A stretch of 33,023 nucleotides of DNA from contig REBP01000111.1 in assembly GCA_007692665.1 (NCBI GenBank), forward strand, positions 1 to 33,023. Direction: 5' to 3'. Source of the stretch: Gemmatimonadales bacterium. Lineage in GTDB: Bacteria > Gemmatimonadota > Gemmatimonadetes > Longimicrobiales > Gaopeijiaceae. A program made the position numbers and the translations under genes. A model generated the notes under the pieces. It was given only the letters and a program-made list of their open reading frames with translations. It did no database searches and had not been told where the DNA came from. Positions 1-8,039 of the stretch are shown here, one piece after another (the stretch's first letter is position 1; each line of letters opens with the position of its first letter).

Positions 1-1
1 A

Positions 2-178
2 CTCGAGGGCGTCGGCCACTATCCGCACGAGGAGGTGCCGGAGCGAGTCTGTCGCCTGGTGGCGGACTTTGTGGCTGGACACGGTCATGATCCGACCCCG
101 TGCGCCTCTGCCTGCCTTCCGCGCTGCACATTGCCACGCGCTCCGCCTGCCCGCAAGTCAGCGCCGACTCATGGCTGA
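2..178 (+). CDS. Alpha/beta-hydrolase, C-terminal fragment
   Basis: Only the last 58 codons are present; the gene enters from the left edge and stops at TGA 176-178. The fragment begins LEGVGHYPHEEVPERV and continues with LVADFVAG. That is the usual end of an alpha/beta-hydrolase fold: the catalytic-triad histidine in a GHxPH-type loop, followed by the final amphipathic helix. After the helix comes an unusual Cys-rich, Pro-rich tail of about 30 residues that is not part of the fold. The nucleophile and acid lie outside the window, so substrate and subfamily (esterase, haloalkane dehalogenase-like, epoxide hydrolase and others) cannot be decided. Confidence 0.6.
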   Translation, partial: LEGVGHYPHEEVPERVCRLVADFVAGHGHDPTPCASACLPRCTLPRAPPARKSAPTHG

Positions 179-339
179 GCGGGTGGGTCTGATCCGGGGG
201 GTCGCCTTCCCGCAGGCCCGACACCATGCCCCGCCGGCCGACCGATACCGGCGGGACCGGGCCTGCATCGCCCGGAGTCTGCCCTTTCCCGGGATCCTCC
301 CATCCCTCAGACCCACGCACCCAGGGCTGCCGGAAGGAA

Positions 340-356
340 GACGGCGAACAGCCGTC
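340..356 (-). terminator. Hairpin terminator after the actinoporin-like gene
   Basis: On the minus strand a perfect 6-bp stem (GACGGC / GCCGTC) with a 5-nt loop is followed by TTCCTTCC. It starts about 10 nt after the stop codon at 367. The position and pyrimidine-rich tail suit an intrinsic terminator. The gene entering from the left converges on the same region. Confidence 0.5.
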
Positions 357-366
357 GATGACGCAC

Positions 367-999
367 CTACTTCTTTGGTGGATTCCTGAACATCGGCCGT
401 TGCCGGACAAGCTCCTCCGGATTGGCAATCAATTGCCCCGGGTCGACCTGCTTCTTCTTCGGCTTCGCCTTGCCCAGCGCCGGGATGGGCGAAGGACGGC
501 TGGAACCGGATTTCTGCTGCGTGTGCGCCTGGTGGGCCTGCACGACCCGCTGCGGGTCGCTGTAGAAGGCCACGTAGGCGAACCGCGCCTTGCTGTTTCC
601 GTTTCCGGCCACTGCATGAACGGCGAACTCCGCGGCCCGGCCCCCATTCACGCTCGAGCGCAGCTCGTTGCTGCCGATCACGGCATTCGAGAAGCTCATG
701 CCGAACCAGACGCCATTGCCCACAAGGCGCATGCTTCCGCGGAGGTCACCCACACTGCGGGACGCGAAGGCCGCGGCCTCGAAGGGATTGATCTGGTGCG
801 GAGGCGGCGCGCTGAATCCACCCGACGAGTGACCGTTCCCCTCCATCTCGATCCGGAGGGGCTCCCCCGTCATGTTCTTGACCTCGAAGATGATCGATCG
901 GCCGACGAGCTTGTCGAGGACGCTTTCGATCCCTGCGACGACCCCTGGTGCAGCCTGAATGCCGGCCGCGATGCCTGCAACCACCGCTGGAAGAGCCAT
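367..999 (-). CDS. Small protein with possible actinoporin-like pore-forming architecture
   Basis: 210 residues from ATG 999, chosen because GAGGG lies 7 nt upstream; a GTG at 1038 would add 13 residues but has poor support. An Ala/Gly/Val-rich amphipathic N-terminal stretch (residues 1-30) runs into VLDKLVGRSIIFEVKNMTG, then a beta-rich domain (about 33-155) containing GVWFGMSFSNAV and FAYVAFYSDP. The last 50 residues are Pro/Lys-rich and look disordered (KAKPKKK). The order of helix, LDK-like junction, V.N.TG strand and a late G.MFS-like strand recalls sea-anemone actinoporins, which insert the N-terminal helix into sphingomyelin membranes. That comparison is from memory and weak at sequence level. 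No signal peptide with a typical cleavage site is evident. If it is not actinoporin-like it is an orphan hypothetical. Confidence 0.55.
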   Translation of the reverse strand: MALPAVVAGIAAGIQAAPGVVAGIESVLDKLVGRSIIFEVKNMTGEPLRIEMEGNGHSSGGFSAPPPHQINPFEAAAFASRSVGDLRGSMRLVGNGVWFGMSFSNAVIGSNELRSSVNGGRAAEFAVHAVAGNGNSKARFAYVAFYSDPQRVVQAHQAHTQQKSGSSRPSPIPALGKAKPKKKQVDPGQLIANPEELVRQRPMFRNPPKK

Positions 1000-1323
1000 G
1001 TCAACACCCTCGTGCCAAGGAGTGGAGATTGAACCCACCTACGGGACCGCAGGACAAGCATTCGCCTGCCGTCTATCCGTGTCAAGCTTCTCGTTTGCGG
1101 CGTTCGTTTCCTGCCCCCTGGGGGTGGTGAGCAGGCGCAGCGCGCGCCGAGAGCCCGCACTTTCCCGCAACCGTCGGCGCTTTCACGGACGCTGGCATCC
1201 AGCCTGGTCTCCGTCAGCCCGATCTCCGACCCGTCGCTGGCGTCGCGCCTACTGTCCGAGCCGCAGCGCCTCCCCTTCCCCGGAGACTTCGCACCCCCCT
1301 TCCGAGGGGTCGTCGAGCGGCCC
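1000..1323. other. Intergenic region between S9 peptidase and actinoporin-like gene
   Basis: 324 bp downstream of the S9 peptidase stop and upstream of the actinoporin-like start, both on the minus strand. It holds the TTGACA-type promoter candidate and a small CCCCT/AGGGG hairpin near 1296-1310 that could end the peptidase transcript, though no T-tract follows. Open frames here are GC-driven and have no recognisable protein features. Nothing else seen. Confidence 0.5.
1057..1085 (-). promoter_or_regulatory. Candidate promoter of the actinoporin-like gene
   Basis: The minus strand has a perfect TTGACA at 1085-1080, a 17-nt spacer and AATGCT at 1062-1057. The -35 is consensus and the -10 matches 3 of 6. 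It would give a leader of about 50 nt before ATG 999. Weak because of the -10. Confidence 0.35.
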
Positions 1324-3687
1324 TCAGCCGGGCCCCGGACCGGGAGCGGCCAGCACCTCCTCGATCCGCTTCCCCATCTCCAGTACCTCGTCCCACTCGA
1401 GCCAGGTGTCCGCCCCGCGGATCCACATCTCGAACCACCCCAGGTCCGACATGAGCTTCACCAGCCGGTTCCGGGGCTGGCTCAGGGCGTGATCCTCGCC
1501 CGGGTAGACCATGAACTCCGTGGGCACCCCCAGCGACTTGAGCGCCAGGTGGAGCTCCTGGCCCTGGGGCATGGGGATGCGCTGGTCCAGCTCCCCGTAG
1601 TGGAGCAGCGTCGGGGTGGTGGCGTTCTCGATGTACCTGAGCGGCGACTCGGCCCACCAGTGGTCGAAGTCGTCCCAGGGCTTGTTCGCGGCACCCAGCG
1701 CCGGGTCGCGCCCCAGGTAGAACTCCCGGGAGGCCTGGTTGTCGGTCTGCGCGTAGAGGGAGATCCAGTTGGCCACCCCCGCCCCGCTGGAAATGGCCTT
1801 GAACCGGTCCGAGGTCACGAGCATCCAGTTGGACCAGTGCCCCCCCGCCGACCACCCCATGAAGCCGAGCGCGTCCGGGTCGGCCAGCCCCTGCTCGATG
1901 AGGTGGTCGATCCCGGCGTGGATGTCCTCGGTGGCCCGGGTCCAGTAGTCCCCGGCGATCTCGGTGCGGAACTCGTCGCCGTATCCCGACGAGCCCCGGT
2001 AGTTGGGGAGGAAGAAGGCGTAGCCCATGGCGGCGAGCAGGTGGCCGTAGGCCCGGTGGGGTGCCGCCGGCGTGGGGAGGAAACGGTTCTCGAAGACGGC
2101 CGCCGGGCCCCCGTGGATCTCGGTGATGAGCGGGTAGCGACGCGACGGGTCATGGTCCAGCGGGTACACCACGAGCCCCTCGATCTCCGTGCCGTCGGGG
2201 GAGCGCCACCGGACCGTCTCGGTGCGGGCCAGCTGGATCTCCTCCACCCAGGGATTGGCATCGGTGAGCTTCAGCCAGGCACCGCTGTCGCCCAGTCGGT
2301 CCCACGGGGCTGCGTGGAGATCCTCGGGGCGGGTGGGGTCGGAGAAGCCCAGCACCGCCACCCGGGCGTCGGACCCGTCGGCGATGGACACGACCCCCCG
2401 GAGGTCGGTGAGGCGGGTCACCCGGGAGTCCCGGGCGCCCACCATGTAGAGGTTCTGGTTCACGCCGTCGTTCCCCACGAAGTAGAGGCGTTCGCCGTCG
2501 GCGGACCAGGTCGCATTGGAGACCTCGCTGTCGTAGGAGCGGGTCACTGCGGTCCACTCGGAGTTGGCCGCTCCGGCCGCGCCCGCCGCGCCCGCCGCGC
2601 CCGCCACCGGGCGAACGTAGATCTCGTTGATCCCGGAGCCCGCAAAGTCCTTCTGCGCCGAAATGGCCAGCCACGCGCCGTCGGGGGAGAACCCCACAAG
2701 GCTCTCGCTCACGTCGTTGTCGGTGAGGCGGACGGGGGCGCCGCCGGCCTCGTTCACCAGGTAGACCTCGTTGGGGCGATTGTCGATGTGGGGGTCCCGG
2801 GGCGCCATGATCACCGCCAGCATGCCCCCGACGGGCGACTCCTCGAAGCCCCGCACCAGGTAGTCCCCCGAGGTGATCCGCCGCGCGTCGCCTCCGGACG
2901 CCTCCACCCGCCACAGGTGCTCCGCGTGGAGGTGGATGAAATCGTCGAAGACGAGTCCCCGCTGGATCGGGCGCGCCTCGTACCCCTCCCGCCGGCGCCG
3001 GTACTCCCCCTCATCCCAGGCATCGGGGGCCAGGAAGTAGATGTGGTTGCCCGTCTCCCCCCACTGGAAGGAGGAGAGCGGTGTGGGATGCGTGGTGAGG
3101 GCCCGGTGCGCCCCGCGCCCCTCGCCGTCCACCACCCGGAGCTGCGCCTCCATGCCCCGGCCGGAGAGGTAGGCCAGGTGGCTGCCGTCGGCGCTCCATC
3201 CCCACGAGGAAATCCCCCCGTCCACGGACGTCACCTGCCAGGGTTCCCCGCCCTCGGGGCTCATGACGAAGAGCTGACGCCCGTTCCCGGCCCGGGTGGA
3301 GGTGAAACCGAAGAAGTCCCCCGACGGGTGCCACTGGGCCCCCTGGTTCCGGGCTCCCTTCGCGTGGGTCATGGCCCGGTCCTCGCTCCCGTCCAGCATC
3401 GCCAGGTGGATCTGCTGGTCCCGGGCCGGATCCGGGTAGCTCGGGGGCGTGAAGGTGTACAGCACCCGGTCCCCGGCCGGGGAAAGCGTGACCTGCCCGA
3501 TGGTGGCCTGCCGGAACAGATCGGGGATCTCGATGGGGCGGGTGTCCTGGGCGCGGGCGTCCGGGGCGCGGGCGTCCTGGGCGCGGGCGACCGGGGCGCG
3601 CAGATCCTGCGCCTGCAGGGCAACGGGGAGGAGCCCGTGGAAGGGGGCGGCAAGGCCGACAGCCAGGAGGAGAATGGAAAGACGCAT
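1324..3687 (-). CDS. Secreted S9 family serine peptidase (prolyl oligopeptidase/DPP-like)
   Basis: 787 residues. A Sec signal peptide (MRLSILLLAVGL...ALQAQ) is followed by a short repeated Ala-Arg-Gln/Pro-Asp linker. Residues about 50-480 form a PD40-type beta-propeller (recurring SPAGDRVLY, SPDGAWLAIS and WSADGERLYFV blades) that gates access. The C-terminal alpha/beta-hydrolase domain carries the triad: Ser613 in GWSAGG, Asp701 in YGELDQRIP and His733 in PGEDHAL. The enzyme should cleave peptides in the periplasm or outside the cell; dipeptidyl versus acylaminoacyl specificity cannot be read from sequence. It appears monocistronic: the next minus-strand gene lies 324 bp downstream and the upstream gene is 140 bp away. 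No clear Shine-Dalgarno precedes the ATG. Confidence 0.93.
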   Translation of the reverse strand: MRLSILLLAVGLAAPFHGLLPVALQAQDLRAPVARAQDARAPDARAQDTRPIEIPDLFRQATIGQVTLSPAGDRVLYTFTPPSYPDPARDQQIHLAMLDGSEDRAMTHAKGARNQGAQWHPSGDFFGFTSTRAGNGRQLFVMSPEGGEPWQVTSVDGGISSWGWSADGSHLAYLSGRGMEAQLRVVDGEGRGAHRALTTHPTPLSSFQWGETGNHIYFLAPDAWDEGEYRRRREGYEARPIQRGLVFDDFIHLHAEHLWRVEASGGDARRITSGDYLVRGFEESPVGGMLAVIMAPRDPHIDNRPNEVYLVNEAGGAPVRLTDNDVSESLVGFSPDGAWLAISAQKDFAGSGINEIYVRPVAGAAGAAGAAGAANSEWTAVTRSYDSEVSNATWSADGERLYFVGNDGVNQNLYMVGARDSRVTRLTDLRGVVSIADGSDARVAVLGFSDPTRPEDLHAAPWDRLGDSGAWLKLTDANPWVEEIQLARTETVRWRSPDGTEIEGLVVYPLDHDPSRRYPLITEIHGGPAAVFENRFLPTPAAPHRAYGHLLAAMGYAFFLPNYRGSSGYGDEFRTEIAGDYWTRATEDIHAGIDHLIEQGLADPDALGFMGWSAGGHWSNWMLVTSDRFKAISSGAGVANWISLYAQTDNQASREFYLGRDPALGAANKPWDDFDHWWAESPLRYIENATTPTLLHYGELDQRIPMPQGQELHLALKSLGVPTEFMVYPGEDHALSQPRNRLVKLMSDLGWFEMWIRGADTWLEWDEVLEMGKRIEEVLAAPGPGPG
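3544..3603 (-). repeat. 30-bp tandem duplication in the S9 peptidase linker
   Basis: Two adjacent 30-bp units; the first 27 nt of each differ at one position. Each unit is itself two related 15-bp half units. They encode alternating ARAPD/ARAQD pentapeptides just after the signal peptide, so copy number could change in frame and alter only the linker length. Confidence 0.75.
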
Positions 3688-3827
3688 GGATGCACCCGGG
3701 AACCAGGGGGGGACGATGAGTCGAGGAGCGGAAGGACTCCGGCAGACAGAGTAGAGTCCGGAAATGGAGGGGGCAATGTGGGCGGCAACGCTCCGGCGAG
3801 GAAGCCCCGAGACTCCCGGTCGCGAGC

Positions 3828-4358
3828 TCAGGCCGGAACGTAGACCAACCGGATCACGTCCTCGCCGATCCGGTCGCTGGTCACGAGGCGCAGCCGCGGC
3901 CGGGGCCCGTCGAAGTACGGCGTGCCGCTCCCGAGCACGACGGGGTGCAGGTAGATGCGGTACTCGTCGATGAGGCCGAGCTCCGTGAGGCCATGCGCCA
4001 GCTTCGGTCCTGCGACTTCGATCTCCCCCTCGCGCTCGGCCTTGAGCGCGCGGACCGTGCCCTCGAGATCATCGCCGACGAGGGTGGCGTTGGGGCCCAC
4101 CGATTCGAGCGAGCGCGAGACGACCCACTTCGGCTGCCTCCGCCACGCCGCCGCGAAGGCGTGTTCGTCTGCGCCCCACTCGGGATGGTCGTCGTCCCAG
4201 TACCGCATGATCTCGTACATCCTGCGACCGTAGACACTCCCCGCCTGGCCCCGGGCCTCCTCGATGAAGTGGCGAAACAGCGTGGGGCCCGGCGCAAAGG
4301 CCATGTGGTCGACGTAGCCGTCCAGCGACTGGTTCATGCCGAACACGAGCCTCGCCAT
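3828..4358 (-). CDS. Dihydrofolate reductase-like protein (RibD C-terminal domain family)
   Basis: 176 residues from ATG 4358, picked because AGGAGG lies 5 nt upstream; the GTG at 4364 sits inside that ribosome-binding site. It has the stand-alone RibD-C/DHFR-like pattern: SLDGYV near the N-terminus, YGRRMYEIM for the NADPH-binding helix region, and VAGPKLAHGLTELGLIDEY followed by HPVVLGSGTPYF. Members (YyaP/YwjB type) are presumed NAD(P)H-dependent reductases of unknown substrate and mostly lack a true folate role. It is transcribed divergently from the methyltransferase gene. A second member lies at 23479-24009, and the two are clearly different in sequence. Confidence 0.85.
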   Translation of the reverse strand: MARLVFGMNQSLDGYVDHMAFAPGPTLFRHFIEEARGQAGSVYGRRMYEIMRYWDDDHPEWGADEHAFAAAWRRQPKWVVSRSLESVGPNATLVGDDLEGTVRALKAEREGEIEVAGPKLAHGLTELGLIDEYRIYLHPVVLGSGTPYFDGPRPRLRLVTSDRIGEDVIRLVYVPA

Positions 4359-4632
4359 GCTCACCTCCTGTCAATGCCGCGAGCGGTTTGCAGATCCCCG
4401 GGCAGGGCCGCCGGCGCAGACCTCCGACCGCTGGATCCCGCCGCCGGCGGGCCTGCAGCGGCAGGGGCTTCCCTTCCCCGGCGGCGTCGCATCCTCCCAC
4501 GATAGAACGACACCCGGGAGCCCGGCAATGCGGACGGCGATGCGGACAGCGATGCGCTGGATTTCCGTCTATGGGGTATCTTCCCCGAGCCGACGGCCAG
4601 GCTGGGCCGCCCGGCATCTCCCCAAACGAAAC

Positions 4633-5313
4633 GTGAGCATCCTGGACAAGAGACCCGACGCTGGACTGGAGAAGCGACCGTTCCGGACCGACGCCACGGG
4701 GGCGCCGGCGGGCTCCGCCGTGGCCGAAATCGAGCTGGAGGGGGACCTCCGCGAGCGACTGGAAGCCCTGTGCGACACGGGGTGGGAGATCTTCGACCGT
4801 TTCGACAACGAGATCCGGCAGAAGGACTTCCATGCCTTCGTTGCGGCGGATTACCCCGTGGTGCTGGCCACGCTGGTGGAGCTCCGGGCGCCGGGGCGAC
4901 GCTTCCTGGAGTGGGGTTCGGCCACCGGGGTCATCACGATCATGGCCGATCTCCTGGGCTACGAGGCCTACGGGATCGAGATCGACGGGAGCCTGGTGGA
5001 ACAGGCGCGGGAACTGGCCCATCGAAGCGGGTCCGGGGCCCGGTTCACCACGGGGAGCTTTCTTCCCGCGGGCTACCGGTGGAAGCAGCGGGGGGGCGAC
5101 GAGCGCCTCGGCACCATCGCCACCGGGGAGTCGGGCTACCTGCAGCTGGGGATGCCGCTGGAGGATTTCGACGTGGTCTTCGGGTACCCCTGGCCCGGCG
5201 AGGAGGGCATGATGCTCGATCTCATGCGGGTCCACGGGCGGGCGGACGCCACGCTGCTGATCCACACGCCGGACGGGATGAGGGTCTACCGGGGCGGGGT
5301 GCTGGCGCCCTGA
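4633..5313 (+). CDS. Class I SAM-dependent methyltransferase, substrate unknown
   Basis: 226 residues from GTG 4633. An in-frame ATG at 4528, with GGGAG upstream, would add 35 residues of non-conserved-looking sequence, so the start is uncertain. Motif I is FLEWGSATGV (residues 91-100), and the acidic end of strand 2 is YGIEID (113-118), the ribose-binding glutamate. Later, FDVVFGYPWPGEE takes the motif IV position and resembles the [DN]PPY-type loops of amino- or base-methylating enzymes. The C-terminus is short (DATLLIHTPDGMRVYR) and there is no extra target-recognition domain. The acceptor cannot be named. Its neighbours give no pathway hint. Confidence 0.75.
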   Translation: MSILDKRPDAGLEKRPFRTDATGAPAGSAVAEIELEGDLRERLEALCDTGWEIFDRFDNEIRQKDFHAFVAADYPVVLATLVELRAPGRRFLEWGSATGVITIMADLLGYEAYGIEIDGSLVEQARELAHRSGSGARFTTGSFLPAGYRWKQRGGDERLGTIATGESGYLQLGMPLEDFDVVFGYPWPGEEGMMLDLMRVHGRADATLLIHTPDGMRVYRGGVLAP

Positions 5314-5356
5314 GGGTGGCGCCCTGGGGGAGGCTGGGCACCCCTGCCTGGAGCCC

Positions 5357-5716
5357 CTACCCGGAACCGGACGCTTCCACTTCCTCGAGCCACGCGTAGT
5401 ACGCCACCACCCCCCGGGAGTCGTAGAGGTACGCCCAGGCGAGCGCGACCCCGACGATCCAGGAGAGCAGGGAGGCCAGTCCCCCCGTCATCGCCCCCGG
5501 CACAAGGTGGACGAGGACGATGACCGCGCCGCAGCCCACGACCAGGGGCCGCGCCCACATGCGGTCGGCCCAGAGTCCCCAGGCTGCCGCCAGGAGCACC
5601 CCGCCCAGGTGACCGAGGGGTTGGGCGGATCCTTCCGGCACCACGATTCTGCTCGCAACCGAGGCGTTCCCGCAAGGCCTGCTGGCCACCATCTCCGGAA
5701 CGCTGACCCTGGTCAC
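5357..5716 (-). CDS. Small membrane protein, unknown function
   Basis: Up to 119 residues. Three or four hydrophobic segments can be seen: LGGVLLAAAWGLW, LVVGCGAVIVLVHLV and ASLLSWIVGVALAWAYLY. It ends in a short acidic tail (YYAWLEEVEASGSG). The start is unclear: 5716 is a GTG without a good ribosome-binding site, and the first 30 residues do not look membrane-related, so a start near residue 27-37 is possible. It converges on the methyltransferase gene and diverges from the BCCT transporter. No family recognised. Confidence 0.5.
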   Translation of the reverse strand: MTRVSVPEMVASRPCGNASVASRIVVPEGSAQPLGHLGGVLLAAAWGLWADRMWARPLVVGCGAVIVLVHLVPGAMTGGLASLLSWIVGVALAWAYLYDSRGVVAYYAWLEEVEASGSG

Positions 5717-5772
5717 TGGTACCGTTTTCCGATGCCCCGATGCCCCGACACCGCTGGTGACCGGAGTACCGA

Positions 5773-7362
5773 ATGGACTGGAAAGCGCAGCTGAAGCTGG
5801 TTCCAGGAGTCTTCATCCCCGCCATCGTGGTCATCGGGGTCTTCCTGGGGTTCGGGGTCTTCTTCGTGGAGCAGGCCGAACAGGTCTTCAATGCCGTCCA
5901 GGGCGGCATCGTGCACTACTTCGGCTGGTTCTACAGCATGTCGGTGGCCTTCTTCCTCCTGTTCGTGGTGGGCCTCTTCTTCAGTCCCTGGGGGAGGATC
6001 CGGCTGGGCGAAGACGATTCCGAGCCCGAGTACAGCTACTTCTCGTGGTTCGCCATGCTCTTCAGCGCGGGGATGGGGATCGGGCTCGTGTTCTGGGCGG
6101 TTGCCGAGCCGATGTCGTACTACCTGGCCTCCCCCACCGTCGAAAGCGGGACCGTCGAGGCGGCGTCCGAGGCGATGCGGCTCACCTTCTTCCACTGGGG
6201 CGTCCACGCCTGGGCGATCTACATCGTGGTGGGGCTTTCGCTCGCCTACTTCTCGTTCCGGAAGGGCCTGCCCCTCACGATCCGCTCTGCCTTCCATCCC
6301 CTCCTGGGGGACCGGATCCAGGGGCCGATCGGGCACGCCATCGATGTCCTCGCGATCTTCGGCACGATCTTCGGAGTGGCGACCTCCCTCGGACTCGGGG
6401 TCATGCAGGTGGCGGCGGGGATCGACTACCTCTTCGGCCTGGGGCTCGAGGACGCCACCGGGCTCCAGCTCGGGCTGATCGCGATCATCACCCTCATCGC
6501 CACCGGCTCCGTGGTCGCAGGCCTCGACAAGGGGATTCGACGGCTGTCGAACTTCAACATGATCGTCGCCGTGATCCTGGTGCTCTTCGTCTTCGCGGTG
6601 GGTCCGACGGTCTTCCTGCTGAACAACTGGGTCGAAAACTCCGGAAACTACCTGTCGACGATTGTCCAGACGACGTTCTGGAACGACGCCTGGGGCGACG
6701 GGGAGTGGCACGGCGCATGGACCTTCTTCTACTGGGGATGGTGGATCGCCTGGTCTCCCTTCGTCGGGATGTTCATTGCCCGCGTCTCCCGGGGGAGGAC
6801 GATCCGCGAGTTCATCGGCGGGGTCCTGCTGGTGCCGGTGGCCTTCACGACCTTCTGGCTCACCACGTTCGGGAACAGCGGCCTCCACCGGGAGCTCTTC
6901 GGCGCGGGGGGAATCGCCGGGGTCAGGGCCGAGGAGATGCTCTTCGCGCTCCTGCAGGGATTTCCGCTATCGGCCGTCACCTCGGTCCTGGCAATGATCG
7001 TGGTTGTCGCCTTCTTCGTGACATCCTCGGACTCGGGGTCGCTCGTGGTCGACATGCTCGCCTCGGGCGGAGACCCGCACACGCCGACGGGGCAGCGCGT
7101 GTTCTGGGCGCTCCTCGAGGGCGCGGTGGCCGGAGTCCTGCTCTGGGCCGGGGGGCTCGGAGCGCTTCAGGCGGCTGCCATCGCCACCGGACTCCCCTTC
7201 GCCGCTGTCCTTTCGGTGATGTGCTTCGCGCTGCTCAAGGCGCTGCGGACCGAGAGCATGGATCGGGGTCGGATCCGAAAGGTCTTCCCGGCCCGCAACC
7301 ACGACAACGAAGGCGGCGCCGGCCTTCCCATCGACACTGCACATGGAGGAGACGATGCATGA
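5773..7362 (+). CDS. BCCT family betaine/choline-type transporter
   Basis: 529 residues with about 12 membrane helices. GMGIG occurs at residues 100-104, followed by FWAVAEP. This glycine-rich TM motif binds substrate, and its Met-containing form is typical of Na+-coupled BetP-like carriers rather than CaiT. The family signature W..FYWGWWIAWSPFVG lies at residues 316-331 and is followed by ARVSRGRTIREF; its Trp cluster forms the quaternary-ammonium site. GTIFGVATSLGLG is also conserved. It should import glycine betaine, choline or a related osmolyte. GGAG stands 5 nt before ATG. The protein ends soon after the last helix with only about 30 cytoplasmic residues. The following gene overlaps it by 8 nt and encodes what appears to be the missing C-terminal domain. 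Confidence 0.93.
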   Translation: MDWKAQLKLVPGVFIPAIVVIGVFLGFGVFFVEQAEQVFNAVQGGIVHYFGWFYSMSVAFFLLFVVGLFFSPWGRIRLGEDDSEPEYSYFSWFAMLFSAGMGIGLVFWAVAEPMSYYLASPTVESGTVEAASEAMRLTFFHWGVHAWAIYIVVGLSLAYFSFRKGLPLTIRSAFHPLLGDRIQGPIGHAIDVLAIFGTIFGVATSLGLGVMQVAAGIDYLFGLGLEDATGLQLGLIAIITLIATGSVVAGLDKGIRRLSNFNMIVAVILVLFVFAVGPTVFLLNNWVENSGNYLSTIVQTTFWNDAWGDGEWHGAWTFFYWGWWIAWSPFVGMFIARVSRGRTIREFIGGVLLVPVAFTTFWLTTFGNSGLHRELFGAGGIAGVRAEEMLFALLQGFPLSAVTSVLAMIVVVAFFVTSSDSGSLVVDMLASGGDPHTPTGQRVFWALLEGAVAGVLLWAGGLGALQAAAIATGLPFAAVLSVMCFALLKALRTESMDRGRIRKVFPARNHDNEGGAGLPIDTAHGGDDA

Positions 7363-7789
7363 CTGGAAAGCAGACCTGAAGATGCTCCTCGCATCCACCG
7401 AGGGGAAGGAGCGAGCGAGGCCCACCGGGCCGGGGCGGGTGCGGGGATTCATTTCGGAGGTCGTCGTGCCCGCCTTCGAGGAACTCGCCACCGAACTCCA
7501 GGACCACGGCCGCGACGTCGAGGTGGAGCACAGCGACCGGATGGGTGCGATCCGGGTGCTCCGGGGCGGAAAGGAAGAGTTCTACTACGAGGTCAAGGTC
7601 AAGGCGTATCGAAACAGTGGCTTCGCGTTCCCCGTCGTGCCCCTCCGCGACGCCGAGGGTCAGACCTATCGGGCGGAGATCCACCTGCGTGACCGCGCGC
7701 TGCACCACGACGTGACGAATTCGAGCAAGGAGGATCTCATCCGCTACTTCCTGCAGGACTACCGCCGGCACCTGATGTGGAGCCTGTAG
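7355..7789 (+). CDS. Stand-alone BetT-type C-terminal regulatory domain
   Basis: 144 residues from ATG 7355, preceded by GGAGG (7345-7349) at 5-nt spacing. The ATG overlaps the end of the transporter gene by 8 nt, so the two should be translationally coupled. The protein is soluble and charged. Its second half (FYYEVKVKAY, then TYRAEIHLRDRALHHDV, SKEDLIRYFLQDY and RRHLMWSL) matches, from memory, the cytoplasmic C-terminal extension of long BetT choline transporters, where a KEQVI..VLDQYE.HL ending is usual. In BetT that extension senses osmotic stress and gates activity, so this is likely a trans-acting regulatory subunit. Its first residues (MHDWKADLK) also resemble the transporter's own N-terminus (MDWKAQLK). 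No frameshift is needed to explain the split. Confidence 0.75.
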   Translation: MHDWKADLKMLLASTEGKERARPTGPGRVRGFISEVVVPAFEELATELQDHGRDVEVEHSDRMGAIRVLRGGKEEFYYEVKVKAYRNSGFAFPVVPLRDAEGQTYRAEIHLRDRALHHDVTNSSKEDLIRYFLQDYRRHLMWSL

Positions 7790-8039
7790 GGCCCATCCCT
7801 CGCGGAGCAGCCGCGGGGTCCGGGCCCGTCGCCGGCGCATCTGACAGGGGGAGAGCGCCGCCCCGACCCCTCCGGGTCAGTCCGAACCGCGCGCTCCGAC
7901 GTAGTCCAGGTCTACCACCTTCCCCTGTCGCATGCTCGCTGGAAATGGTCACGAGGGTCACAAGACAGGCTCCTTGTCGAACGATCATTCGCAAGACGAT
8001 TCCAGCGAACCCATCGCCGGATCTCGATCACTCCCCCCC

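Noticed and set aside
1489-3843. 784-codon open frame on the plus strand opposite the S9 peptidase
   Set aside because: Antisense shadow caused by high GC: Gly/Arg/Val/Pro-rich, no domain, while the opposite strand has a full triad and signal peptide.
5717-5772. GGTCAC/GTGACC inverted arms before the BCCT gene
   Set aside because: Short arms far apart around a GATGCCCC duplication; not distinguishable from chance.
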